Source of the DNA: Mesorhizobium sp. C432A
GTDB taxonomy: Bacteria; Pseudomonadota; Alphaproteobacteria; Rhizobiales; Rhizobiaceae
DNA length: 64,000 nucleotides
NCBI RefSeq assembly: GCF_030323145.1
Contig: NZ_CP100470.1
Location: 5,187,001-5,251,000, forward strand
Reading direction: 5' to 3'
Position 1 is the stretch's first letter. The number at the start of each line of letters is the position of its first letter. The position numbers and the translations under genes are program-made. Positions 56,608 through 64,000 of this stretch are shown here, one piece after another. The notes under the pieces are model-generated. The model saw nothing but the letters and a program-made list of their open reading frames with translations. It was not told the origin of the DNA and did no database searches.

Positions 56608-57847
56608 TTTTCTCCCCGACCTCTTTTGCAAGCTCACTGGCGACATCAAGCAGGATGTTGGCGCCGGCGACAAGCTCGGCATCTTCAGTGTGTTCGCGCG
56701 AATTGTGGCTGATGCCACCGGCGCTCGGCACGAAGATCATTGCCGCCGGCGCGAGGCGGGCCATCATCTGCGCGTCATGGCCGGCGCCCGATGTCATGCG
56801 CCTGACGCCGAGACCGCGGTTCTTCGCGGCCGCCTCGATCAGTTCGACGATGCCGATGTCGAACAGCACCGGTTCGAAGCGGGCGAGCCGCTCGACCGAG
56901 ATCGATACGTTCTCCGAAACCTCAAGCTCCTCGAGATAGGCAGCAAGGGCCGCCTCATGCGCCTGCAGGCGCTGTTCGTCGGGATCGCGCAGGTCGATGG
57001 TGAAGACGGCGCGCGCGGGAATGACGTTGATGGCGTTGGGTTCGAAGCGCATCGTGCCGACCGTGGCCACGGTTGGCCCATTTGAAGCCCTGGCCCGATC
57101 GTGCAGGAAGGTGATGATGCGGGCGGCGGCGTGGCCGGCGTCGCTGCGCATCGACATCGGCGTGGTGCCGGCATGGTTGGCGGCGCCGTCGATGGTGATG
57201 CGCTGCCAGGAAATGCCTTGCAAATTCTCGACCGCGCCGATCGGCACGCCTTCACGCTCCAGCACCGGCCCTTGCTCGATATGAAGTTCGAGATAGGCAT
57301 GCGGCTTGAGGAAGCCGGGTTCGCGGTCGCCGGCATAGCCGATGCGGGCGAGCTCCTGGCCGAGCACGCTGCCATCCGTGCCGATGGCGGCCAGCACGGC
57401 CTCGGCGCTGACGCCACCGGCATGGCATAGCGAGCCCATCATGTCAGGCGTGTAGCGCACGCCTTCCTCATTGGTGAAAGCGGCGACCGCGACCGGGCGC
57501 GACGGCGAAAAGCCCGAAGCCTGCAGCGTCTCGATCACCTCCAGCCCGGCCAGCACGCCGTAGCAGCCATCATAGATGCCGGCATCGATAACGGTGTCGA
57601 TGTGCGAACCGATGAGCAGCGGCGCCTGCCCGGCATTGTCGGGGCTTTGCCAGATGCCGAAGATATTACCGACCCGGTCGATGGCGACTTCCAGCCCGGC
57701 CTGCCTGAGCCAGCCGACAAAGAGGTCACGGCCCTGTCTGTCTGTGTCGGAGGCGGCGAGCCGGATCAGCCTATCCTCACTGTCGCGGCCAACGGCGCCG
57801 AGTTCCCGGATGCGGCCAAGCAGACGCTGTGCATCGATCCCGATCAT
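56600..57847 (-). CDS. M20 Zn-dependent hydrolase (N-carbamoyl-amino-acid / allantoate amidohydrolase type)
   Basis: A 415-residue enzyme with the typical segments IGSHIDTVIDAGIYDG, FTNEEGVRY, LELHIEQGPVLE and SGAGHDAQMMA. The family removes carbamoyl or similar groups from amino acids. It sits 2 nt after dpaL and overlaps the M20 pseudogene, so all three are co-transcribed. A related pair (ygeX, ygeY) is known in E. coli. Confidence 0.9.
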   Translation of the reverse strand: MIGIDAQRLLGRIRELGAVGRDSEDRLIRLAASDTDRQGRDLFVGWLRQAGLEVAIDRVGNIFGIWQSPDNAGQAPLLIGSHIDTVIDAGIYDGCYGVLAGLEVIETLQASGFSPSRPVAVAAFTNEEGVRYTPDMMGSLCHAGGVSAEAVLAAIGTDGSVLGQELARIGYAGDREPGFLKPHAYLELHIEQGPVLEREGVPIGAVENLQGISWQRITIDGAANHAGTTPMSMRSDAGHAAARIITFLHDRARASNGPTVATVGTMRFEPNAINVIPARAVFTIDLRDPDEQRLQAHEAALAAYLEELEVSENVSISVERLARFEPVLFDIGIVELIEAAAKNRGLGVRRMTSGAGHDAQMMARLAPAAMIFVPSAGGISHNSREHTEDAELVAGANILLDVASELAKEVGEKNG

Positions 57848-57849
57848 GG

Positions 57850-59052
57850 CTATGCCTCGGCCTTCAGCTTGCCGGCCAGCACATCGGCGGGGCTCTGCCC
57901 GACCAGCTCGGTATAGCGATGCGGGTCTGTGGCGCCTTCGGTGTTGATCAGCAGCACGCGGGATTTGTCGTCGAGCCCGAGCGCGGCCTTGTGGTCGGCC
58001 ACCGCCCGGATCAGCCCGGCCAGACCGACGCCGCCGCTTTCGCCGGCGACGATCACTGGATCATTGCCAGCCGGCCGTGCCAGCCGCCGCATCACCGCGA
58101 CCGCCTCCTCCTCATCCACTGTCATGAAGGCATCGGCAACCCGCGCCAGAACGCGCCAGGCAACTTGCGAGGCCTCGTAGCATTCGAGCATCGCCATCAC
58201 CGTCGGCTGATCGTGTGCGACCTTGACCACGTGGCCCGCCCGGGCGGCTGCGACAACGCAGGCGGCGCGGGCCGGCTCGACGACGATGAAGGTCGGCCTG
58301 GCGTCACCGAGCACGATGGCGAGATGGCCGGCCAGGGCGGCGGCAATACCGCCGACACCGGCCTGCACGAAGACATGGGTCGGCGGCTGCGGCAACTGGC
58401 CCAACGCTTCGCGCACGATCGCCGTATAGCCCTGCATGACCAGACCGGGGATGCGCTCGTAGCCCGGCCAGGAGGTGTCGGACACCACGGTCCAGCCTTG
58501 CTCCGCTGAAACCTCGGCGGCCTGCCTGACCGAGTCGTCATAATTGCCGTCGACGCGGATCATCTCGGCGCCATAGCGGGCTATTGCTGCAATGCGCGCC
58601 TCGCTGACGCCGGCGTGAACGAAGATTGCCGCTTTCGCGCCAACCAACTGTGCACCTTGCGCGACCGAGCGGCCATGATTGCCGTCGGTGGCGCAGGCAA
58701 CCGTCATGCCGGCAGCGACCGCCCGGACGTCGAACCGGTTGAGATCGGCCACGTCAACGGGCCGATGAAGCGATCGGCTCGCCTCCTCCAGCACCAGTCG
58801 AAAAACGGCATAGGCGCCGCCGAGCGCCTTGAAACTGCCGAGACCGAGGCGAAAGCCTTCATCCTTGATGTGGACGGCGCCGAGGCCGAGTTCGCCGGCC
58901 AGCGTCGGCAATGCATGCAACGGAGTTGCCAGGTGATTGTCGCGATGGGCCAGAAAGCGCTCGACCGTATCGGCGCCGGCATTCCCCAGCGTTTCGGCCT
59001 CGACCGGATCGAGCGGCCGACGGTGCAAGGCATTGCTGTTGAGCAGGAACAC
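57850..59052 (-). CDS. dpaL: Diaminopropionate ammonia-lyase
   Basis: PLP enzyme that breaks 2,3-diaminopropionate to pyruvate and ammonia. Segments: PLP lysine in GLGSFKALGGAYAV, ATDGNHGRSVAQGA, DTSWPGYERIPGLVMQGY, and the glycine-rich GESGGVGLAGL. At 400 residues it matches the family. Its promoter region is the 103 nt shared with the divergent Lrp gene. It heads a minus-strand unit that includes two M20 hydrolases, and possibly the arginase-like enzyme and dapB. Confidence 0.93.
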   Translation of the reverse strand: MFLLNSNALHRRPLDPVEAETLGNAGADTVERFLAHRDNHLATPLHALPTLAGELGLGAVHIKDEGFRLGLGSFKALGGAYAVFRLVLEEASRSLHRPVDVADLNRFDVRAVAAGMTVACATDGNHGRSVAQGAQLVGAKAAIFVHAGVSEARIAAIARYGAEMIRVDGNYDDSVRQAAEVSAEQGWTVVSDTSWPGYERIPGLVMQGYTAIVREALGQLPQPPTHVFVQAGVGGIAAALAGHLAIVLGDARPTFIVVEPARAACVVAAARAGHVVKVAHDQPTVMAMLECYEASQVAWRVLARVADAFMTVDEEEAVAVMRRLARPAGNDPVIVAGESGGVGLAGLIRAVADHKAALGLDDKSRVLLINTEGATDPHRYTELVGQSPADVLAGKLKAEA

Positions 59053-59155
59053 GGGTGGCCTCCTTTGGGTGTGACGAAATCATATTGCAGCCGAGGCGCA
59101 AATAGCGCTGTTATTGGCGCTTCGAAATGCAAGTTTGTTTCGCCAGGATAGCGCT

Positions 59156-59632
59156 TTGCCTCGATCGCCTTCGCTCGACAGTTTCGACCTCGCCATCCTT
59201 GCCATCCTGCAGCGGGACAACACGACGCCGCAGCGGCTGATCGGCGAAGCCGTCAACCTGTCGGCGCCGGCGGTGCAGCGGCGCATCAAGCGCATGGAAC
59301 AGTCCGGCGTCATTGCGGGCAATGTCGCCGTGGTCGACCCGGCGGCGGTCGGCCATCCCATCACCATCTTCGTCGAAGTGGAACTGGAGAGCGAACGCTC
59401 GGACCTGATCGACGCGGCCAAGCGGCAATTCTCGGCAGAGCCCGAAGTGCAGCAATGCTACTACGTCACCGGCGAGGCCGACTTCATCCTAGTCATCACC
59501 GCGGCCGACATGGGGGCCTATGAGGCCCTGACGCGCAGACTGTTCTTCGACAGCAAGAATGTCCGAAAATTCCGCACCTTCGTTGCCATGGACCGTGTCA
59601 GGGTGGGGCTGACGGTGCCTCTGCCGGGATAG
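59156..59632 (+). CDS. Lrp/AsnC family transcriptional regulator (divergent from dpaL)
   Basis: A 158-residue regulator: helix-turn-helix at LDSFDLAILAILQRD and APAVQRRIKRMEQSGV, and a RAM domain with YYVTGEADFILVI. The start is a TTG at 59156 with AGGA 8 nt upstream; a further in-frame TTG lies at 59114. It faces away from dpaL, so it most likely controls the diaminopropionate operon in response to an amino acid. Confidence 0.88.
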   Translation: MPRSPSLDSFDLAILAILQRDNTTPQRLIGEAVNLSAPAVQRRIKRMEQSGVIAGNVAVVDPAAVGHPITIFVEVELESERSDLIDAAKRQFSAEPEVQQCYYVTGEADFILVITAADMGAYEALTRRLFFDSKNVRKFRTFVAMDRVRVGLTVPLPG

Positions 59633-59690
59633 CCAGTCACTTTTACGCAATTCCGGACGGAAAACCGCTCACACTTTTCCTGGAATTGCT

Positions 59691-61799
59691 TCAGCCAGCC
59701 GGCCGCAGCCAGACCTTGTTGTCGTGGAAGGCCGCACCGCCATAGGGCGCTGGTGCGTCGGCGCCGGTGAGCACATTGATGCCTTCGCCACGCTCATGGG
59801 CGCTGTTTGGCCAGATGCCCTCGGCGATCACCACGCCGCGCTTGAGGCCTTCGAACAGCTTTGCGTGCAGCACCACCTCGCCGCGCCGGTTGCCGACCTC
59901 GATACGGTCGCCGTCGCCCAAGCCAAGCGCGGCAGCGTCGTCCGGATGCAACAACAATTCCGGCCGGCCTTCCTTGGCCTTCGACACCGGCGTTTCCGAG
60001 AAGGTCGAATTGAGGAAGTTGCGCGCCGGTGATGTCGTCAGCCGGAACGGATGCTCCGCATCCGCGACCTCGATCAGGTCGACATGGTCGGGGAATTCGG
60101 GGAGTTCCGCCACCGGCCCGAACAGGCCCATGCTTTTCGGCGGCCGGTTGGGCGCCGCCTGCCCGCTCCAGTTGGCGCGGAAGTGAAATTTCTTGTCGGC
60201 ATGGCCGAAACCATCGATAAAATGCGCCGCCTCGAAATCCGGCTGCAGGTCGACCCATTTGTCTTCCTTGAGGCTGGCGAAGGAGCCCAGCCCGCGCTTG
60301 CCGAGGATGATGTCGATATGCTGCTGCTCGGTCAGGCCAAAGCCCGGCCGGTCGGCGACGCCGAGACGCTGCGCCAATTGCTCGATGACGAAATGGTTGG
60401 TGCGCGGCCCTTCCGGCGGTTCGATCAGCTTGGGACCGAGCGTGATGTGCTGGTTGCCACCGCCCTTGTAGACGTCGTCATGCTCGAGAAACATCGTTGC
60501 CGGCAAAACGACATCGGCAAGCTTTGCCGTGTCGGTCATGAACTGTTCGTGCACGCAGGTGAACAGGTCATCACGCAGAAAACCATGTTTCACCAGCCGC
60601 TGCTCGGGTGCGACATTCACCGGGTTGGTGTTCTGGATCAGCATCGCCGTCACCGGCGGGCCACCGTAAAGCGCGTCCGCTGCGCCGGTCAGCACCGGAC
60701 CGATGCGCGACTGGTCGAGATGGCGAATATTGGGATCGCGCATCGCGGTGCCTTCCAGCACATCCTGGTTGAGCTTGAAGATGCCGGAATTGGAATGGAA
60801 GGCACCGCCACCCTCATATTGCCAGGCGCCGGTGACGGCGGCGATGCAGGACGCCGCGTGCATGTTGACCGAACCATTGCGCTGACGCCCAAAGCCATAG
60901 CCGAGGCGGAAATAGGTTTTCCTCGTCGTGCCGACGAGGCGGGCGAAAGCCTCGATCTCGGTGACGGCAAGACCGGTGATGGCGGAAGCCCATTCCGGCG
61001 TGCGCGTCTCCAGATGCGCTTCCAGCCCCTTCGGATCGTCGGTGTATCTTTCGAGATAGGCGCGGTCGGCCATGCCTTCCCTGAACAGCACATGCATGAC
61101 CGCGCAGGCCAGCGCGCCATCGGTGCCGGGCTTCAGCACAAGGCCTATATCGGCCTGCTTCATCGTCGCGTTCTCGTAGACATCGATGACGACGATCCTG
61201 GCGCCACGCTCCTTCCGCGCCTTGATGGCGTGGGTCATGACATTGACCTGCGTGACCACGGCATTGGTGCCCCAGATCACCACGCAGTCGGACTTCGCCA
61301 TCTCGCGCGGATCGGGACCGCGCAAGGCGCCCGCTCCCATCATCCAGCCGGTCCAGGCCAGATTGGTGCAGATCGAGCCGAAGAAGCCGGAGTATTTTTT
61401 CGCATGGCGCAGCCGGTCGATGCCGTCGCGCTGCACCAGCCCCATCGTGCCGGCATAGAAATAAGGCCAGACGGTCTCGGAGCCGTATTTTTCCTCGGCC
61501 GCGATGAAGTTCTCGGCGACGACGTCGAGTGCCGCTTCCCAGCTGGATTCCTTCCAGACGCCGTCGCCCTTGGCGCCGGCGCGCATCAGCGGCTTCAGCA
61601 GTCGGTCCGGATGATGGACACGATCGGCATAGCGCGCGACCTTGGCGCAGACGACGCCAGCCGTATACGTATTGGACTTGGCGCCATGGACACGGCCGAT
61701 GCGGTTGCCATCGAGCAGCTCGACCTCGAGCGCGCAGGTCGAAGGGCAATCATGCGGACAGGCGGAGTGGCCGATTCTGAGCTTGGCGTGCTGGTTCAT
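59691..61799 (-). CDS. Molybdopterin-dependent oxidoreductase (DMSO reductase superfamily)
   Basis: A 702-residue protein. The N-terminal [4Fe-4S] cysteines CPHDCPSTC (with another in VVCAKVARYADR) are followed by the molybdopterin domains and a C-terminal MoCo-binding domain (LLLHPDDAAALGLGDGDRIEV). No twin-arginine signal is present, so it may act in the cytosol. The family covers dehydrogenases and reductases of many substrates; this one cannot be specified. Confidence 0.88.
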   Translation of the reverse strand: MNQHAKLRIGHSACPHDCPSTCALEVELLDGNRIGRVHGAKSNTYTAGVVCAKVARYADRVHHPDRLLKPLMRAGAKGDGVWKESSWEAALDVVAENFIAAEEKYGSETVWPYFYAGTMGLVQRDGIDRLRHAKKYSGFFGSICTNLAWTGWMMGAGALRGPDPREMAKSDCVVIWGTNAVVTQVNVMTHAIKARKERGARIVVIDVYENATMKQADIGLVLKPGTDGALACAVMHVLFREGMADRAYLERYTDDPKGLEAHLETRTPEWASAITGLAVTEIEAFARLVGTTRKTYFRLGYGFGRQRNGSVNMHAASCIAAVTGAWQYEGGGAFHSNSGIFKLNQDVLEGTAMRDPNIRHLDQSRIGPVLTGAADALYGGPPVTAMLIQNTNPVNVAPEQRLVKHGFLRDDLFTCVHEQFMTDTAKLADVVLPATMFLEHDDVYKGGGNQHITLGPKLIEPPEGPRTNHFVIEQLAQRLGVADRPGFGLTEQQHIDIILGKRGLGSFASLKEDKWVDLQPDFEAAHFIDGFGHADKKFHFRANWSGQAAPNRPPKSMGLFGPVAELPEFPDHVDLIEVADAEHPFRLTTSPARNFLNSTFSETPVSKAKEGRPELLLHPDDAAALGLGDGDRIEVGNRRGEVVLHAKLFEGLKRGVVIAEGIWPNSAHERGEGINVLTGADAPAPYGGAAFHDNKVWLRPAG

Positions 61800-61844
61800 G
61801 CGGCGTTTTTAGCGGGTTTCGCAGGCGGCGTGTAGGGCCAGATC

Positions 61845-61956
61845 TTACCCTCCCCTTGATGGGGAGGGTCGGCGCGCAGCGCCGGGGTGGGGTGCGGCGC
61901 AGACCCCCGCCCCGCTCGGCTTTGCGGATCGACCCTCCCCACAAGGGGGAGGGTAA
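61845..61956. repeat. Palindromic intergenic repeat
   Basis: A 112-nt element between the molybdopterin gene and the ABC-F gene. The left end TTACCCTCCCCTTGATGG and right end CCACAAGGGGGAGGGTAAA are inverted, and both ends also fold on themselves (CCCTCCCC/GGGGAGGG). Similar GC-rich palindromic elements fill rhizobial intergenic spaces. Confidence 0.7.
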
Positions 61957-61957
61957 A

Positions 61958-63835
61958 TCACTCCGCCGTGCCTTCCTCATACTCGGCCGACATGGTCAGC
62001 CACTTTTCCTCGTGACCGGCAAGCTGCTGTGCCAGTTGCGAGCGCTCCTTGGCCAGCCGGGTCGCGGTCGAGGGATCCTTTTCGTAGACGGCCGGGTTGG
62101 CGAGCTCGTCCTCGATCAGGTCGATGCGCTTGCGGATGCGGTCCATCAGCGCTTCGGTGGCGCGTATTTCCTTGGCCAGCGGCTCAAAGGCGGCGCGGCG
62201 CGCGGCTGCATCGCGGCGGCGATCGGCCTTTGATGCCTTCTCGGCCTCGCGCTTGCCGCGTCGGTCGCCGGACACGCCGGTGACCAGCGTCTTGTAGTCC
62301 TCAAGGTCGCCGTCATACGGGTTGACCGCCCCGTCCTTGACCAGCCACAGCCGGTCGGCGGTCGCTTCCAGCAGATGGCGGTCATGCGAGATCAGGATGA
62401 CGGCGCCGGGAAACTCGTTCAATGCATGGATCAGCGATTCGCGACTGTCGATGTCGAGATGGTTGGTCGGCTCGTCGAGGATGAACAGGTTCGGGCCTTC
62501 GAAGGCCGACAGGCCCATCAGCAGGCGCGCCTTCTCGCCGCCGGACAGGTCCTTGGCGGCGGTGTTCATCTTCTCGGTGGTGAGACCGAACTGGGCGACG
62601 CGGCCACGTACCTTGGATTCCGGCGCCTCCGGCATCAGCCGGCGGACATGCTCATAGGCGTTTTCATCAGGCCTGAGATCGTCGAGCTGATGCTGCGCGA
62701 AGATAGCCACTTTCAGGCCCGGCGCGACCGTCATGGTGCCGCTCTCCTGCTTCAACCGGCCCGACAGAAGCTTGGCGAAGGTCGACTTGCCGTTGCCGTT
62801 GGCGCCGAGCAGCGCGATGCGGTCGTCGGCATCGATGCGCAGCGTCATCTTCTTCAGGATCGGCTGGCCCTCGGTGTAGCCGACATTGACGTTGTTCAAG
62901 GCAATGATCGGCGACGCCACCGTTTTCACCGGCTCCGGGAAAGAGAACGGCCTCACCGTGTCGTTCACGATCGCCGCGATCGGCTTCATCTTCTCCAGCG
63001 CCTTGATGCGCGACTGCGCCTGTCTCGCCTTCGAAGCCTTGGCGCGGAAGCGTTCGACGAAGGACTCCATGTGTTTGCGCGCGGCTTCCTGCTTGACACG
63101 GCCCTTCTCCTGCAACTCCTTCTGCTCGGTGTACTGGCGCTCGAACTGGTCGTAGCCGCCGCGCCAGAAGGTCAGCTTCTTCTGGTCGAGATGAACGATG
63201 GAATTGACGGCGCGGTTGAGCAGGTCGCGATCGTGCGAAATCAGAAGCACCGTGTGCGGGTATTTCGAAACATAGTTTTCCAGCCACAGCGTGCCTTCGA
63301 GATCGAGATAGTTGGTCGGCTCGTCAAGCAGCAGAAGGTCGGGCTCGGCAAACAGCACGGCGGCAAGCGCGACGCGCATGCGCCAGCCGCCGGAGAAGGA
63401 CGAGGCCGGGCGGCGCTGCGCGGCGTCGTCGAAGCCAAGGCCGGCGAGGATGGTGGCCGCGCGGGATTCCGCCGAATGCGCATCGATATCCGCCAGCCGC
63501 ATATGGATGTCGGCAATGCGGTGCGCGTCGGTGGCGGTCTTTTCCTCCTCGAGCAATGCGGTGCGCTCGAGGTCGGCCTTGAGCACGATTTCGATCAGCG
63601 GCTCCTCGGTGCCGGGCGCTTCCTGCGCCACCTGGCCGATGCGGGTGTTCTTGGGCAGGCTTATCGAGCCGGTCTCGGAGGGAAAGTCGCCGGTGATGGC
63701 CTTGAACAGCGTCGTCTTGCCGGTGCCGTTGCGGCCGACGAGGCCGGCCTTGGTGCCGGCCGGCAAGGTCAGCGAGGCATGATCGAGAAGCAAGCGTCCG
63801 GCCATGCGGAGCGAAAGATCGTTGATGATAAGCAT
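61958..63835 (-). CDS. ABC-F family ATPase (Uup/YheS-like)
   Basis: A 625-residue soluble protein with two ABC domains and a C-terminal coiled coil (about 530-620, rich in R, A, E, K). Domain 1: GRNGTGKTT, FSGGWRMR, LLLDEPTNYLDL. Domain 2: GANGNGKST, LSGGEKAR, FILDEPTNHLDI. The length and the C-terminal extension fit the Uup/YheS branch, unlike the shorter copy at 11496-13118. The start MLIINDLSL at 63835 is chosen as family start. Confidence 0.9.
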   Translation of the reverse strand: MLIINDLSLRMAGRLLLDHASLTLPAGTKAGLVGRNGTGKTTLFKAITGDFPSETGSISLPKNTRIGQVAQEAPGTEEPLIEIVLKADLERTALLEEEKTATDAHRIADIHMRLADIDAHSAESRAATILAGLGFDDAAQRRPASSFSGGWRMRVALAAVLFAEPDLLLLDEPTNYLDLEGTLWLENYVSKYPHTVLLISHDRDLLNRAVNSIVHLDQKKLTFWRGGYDQFERQYTEQKELQEKGRVKQEAARKHMESFVERFRAKASKARQAQSRIKALEKMKPIAAIVNDTVRPFSFPEPVKTVASPIIALNNVNVGYTEGQPILKKMTLRIDADDRIALLGANGNGKSTFAKLLSGRLKQESGTMTVAPGLKVAIFAQHQLDDLRPDENAYEHVRRLMPEAPESKVRGRVAQFGLTTEKMNTAAKDLSGGEKARLLMGLSAFEGPNLFILDEPTNHLDIDSRESLIHALNEFPGAVILISHDRHLLEATADRLWLVKDGAVNPYDGDLEDYKTLVTGVSGDRRGKREAEKASKADRRRDAAARRAAFEPLAKEIRATEALMDRIRKRIDLIEDELANPAVYEKDPSTATRLAKERSQLAQQLAGHEEKWLTMSAEYEEGTAE

Positions 63836-63905
63836 GCCGGGGCTTTTGCACGGGAGGGCGGCGCTTCGCAAGGGCCTGGGCGCCGGCGGGGGCATAAGGC
63901 ATGAA

Positions 63906-63930
63906 GACGGCGCGCCTTAAGCGCGCCGTC
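63906..63930 (-). terminator. Hairpin terminator
   Basis: A 10-bp perfect stem (GACGGCGCGC with GCGCGCCGTC) and 5-nt loop, followed on the minus strand by TTCATG. It lies between the partial gene at 63971-64000 and the ABC-F gene, and likely ends the former. Confidence 0.6.
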
Positions 63931-63970
63931 CATTGCAAACAGCAGACTGACTTTTCAGAGGCTGCCTGGT

Positions 63971-64000
63971 TCAGGCTTTGGGTTTGCGCTTCGTCACCTT
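63971..64000 (-). CDS. C-terminal end of a minus-strand gene, partial (runs off the right edge)
   Basis: The minus strand from the window edge reads KVTKRKPKA then TGA (63973-63971). A basic C-terminal tail and the hairpin terminator downstream fit a real gene. Nothing more can be said from nine residues. Confidence 0.35.
   Translation of the reverse strand, partial: KVTKRKPKA

Noticed and set aside
60051..61835. A 594-codon plus-strand frame opposite the molybdopterin enzyme
   Set aside because: Antisense shadow of a well-recognised gene.
62375..63904. A 509-codon plus-strand frame opposite the second ABC-F gene
   Set aside because: Antisense shadow; the ABC-F motifs are complete on the other strand.

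Overview
The window looks like a chromosomal segment of a Mesorhizobium-type alphaproteobacterium (Rhizobiales). This rests on GC-rich codon use, a near-identical relative of the M. loti cAMP-gated potassium channel MlotiK1 (21651-22718), a DUF680 exported peptide, an HdaA/PerM-like/CDP-alcohol transferase block opposite purMN, and rhizobial intergenic mosaic repeats. No phage, insertion sequence or CRISPR array was seen. Most genes are core metabolism, regulation and amino-acid transport, with a few accessory islands.

Left part (1-15.6 kb): end of a small membrane protein gene, cobalamin-dependent methionine synthase (metH) behind a 20-bp palindrome that resembles a SahR operator, a lysine-2,3-aminomutase/EpmB-type radical SAM enzyme, an acyl-CoA synthetase, an exported protein, a CHASE-PAS-GGDEF-EAL protein, an ABC-F ATPase and a run of small oxidoreductase or stress genes (EthD, 2OG-Fe oxygenase, AhpD-like, OsmC). 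From 15.7 to 21.4 kb a plus-strand unit combines a BKACE-type enzyme, an Lrp regulator, a saccharopine-dehydrogenase-like enzyme and a complete polar amino-acid ABC importer.

The most unusual region is 21.6-27.8 kb. Five minus-strand genes, four of them packed within 3-11 nt of each other, encode a coiled-coil protein, a membrane protein (cytosolic Roadblock/longin-like domain, one TM, three 136-residue repeats, OmpA-like domain), a Ras-like small GTPase, a class III adenylyl cyclase and the cAMP-gated K+ channel. I read this as a candidate envelope-to-cytoplasm signalling module: a periplasmic sensor, a GTPase switch, cAMP synthesis and a K+ channel as effector.

From 28 to 43.5 kb lie a GFA protein, a Gfo/Idh/MocA plus ThuA pair, a DUF2778 (Tlde1-type) protein, a class II cytochrome c behind a MerR-type (CueR/HmrR-like) promoter, an exported cupin, a GntR remnant, an orphan lasso-like RiPP precursor, and a divergent cluster (ADI/DDAH-like enzyme, M20 amidohydrolase, LysR regulator, Pot-type ABC importer). 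A LysE exporter and a fluoroacetate-dehalogenase-like hydrolase follow. From 44 to 53.5 kb come three tRNAs (Cys, Arg, Pro), an NDUFS4-like subunit, a flavoprotein, two ~105-nt mosaic repeats, a VapBC pair with its operator, and the hdaA / AI-2E / CDP-alcohol transferase versus purM-purN-sixA block.

The right part (53.6-64 kb) holds dapB, an arginase-family enzyme, a frameshifted M20 hydrolase, a carbamoylase-type hydrolase and diaminopropionate ammonia-lyase with a divergent Lrp regulator, then a molybdopterin oxidoreductase and a second ABC-F ATPase. Two genes show single-base indels (an M20 hydrolase at a 6-C run; a compensated pair in the CDP-alcohol transferase), so either small sequence errors or real lesions are present. 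Two loci carry inverted arrays of degenerate 7-nt repeats that I cannot assign to a named family.
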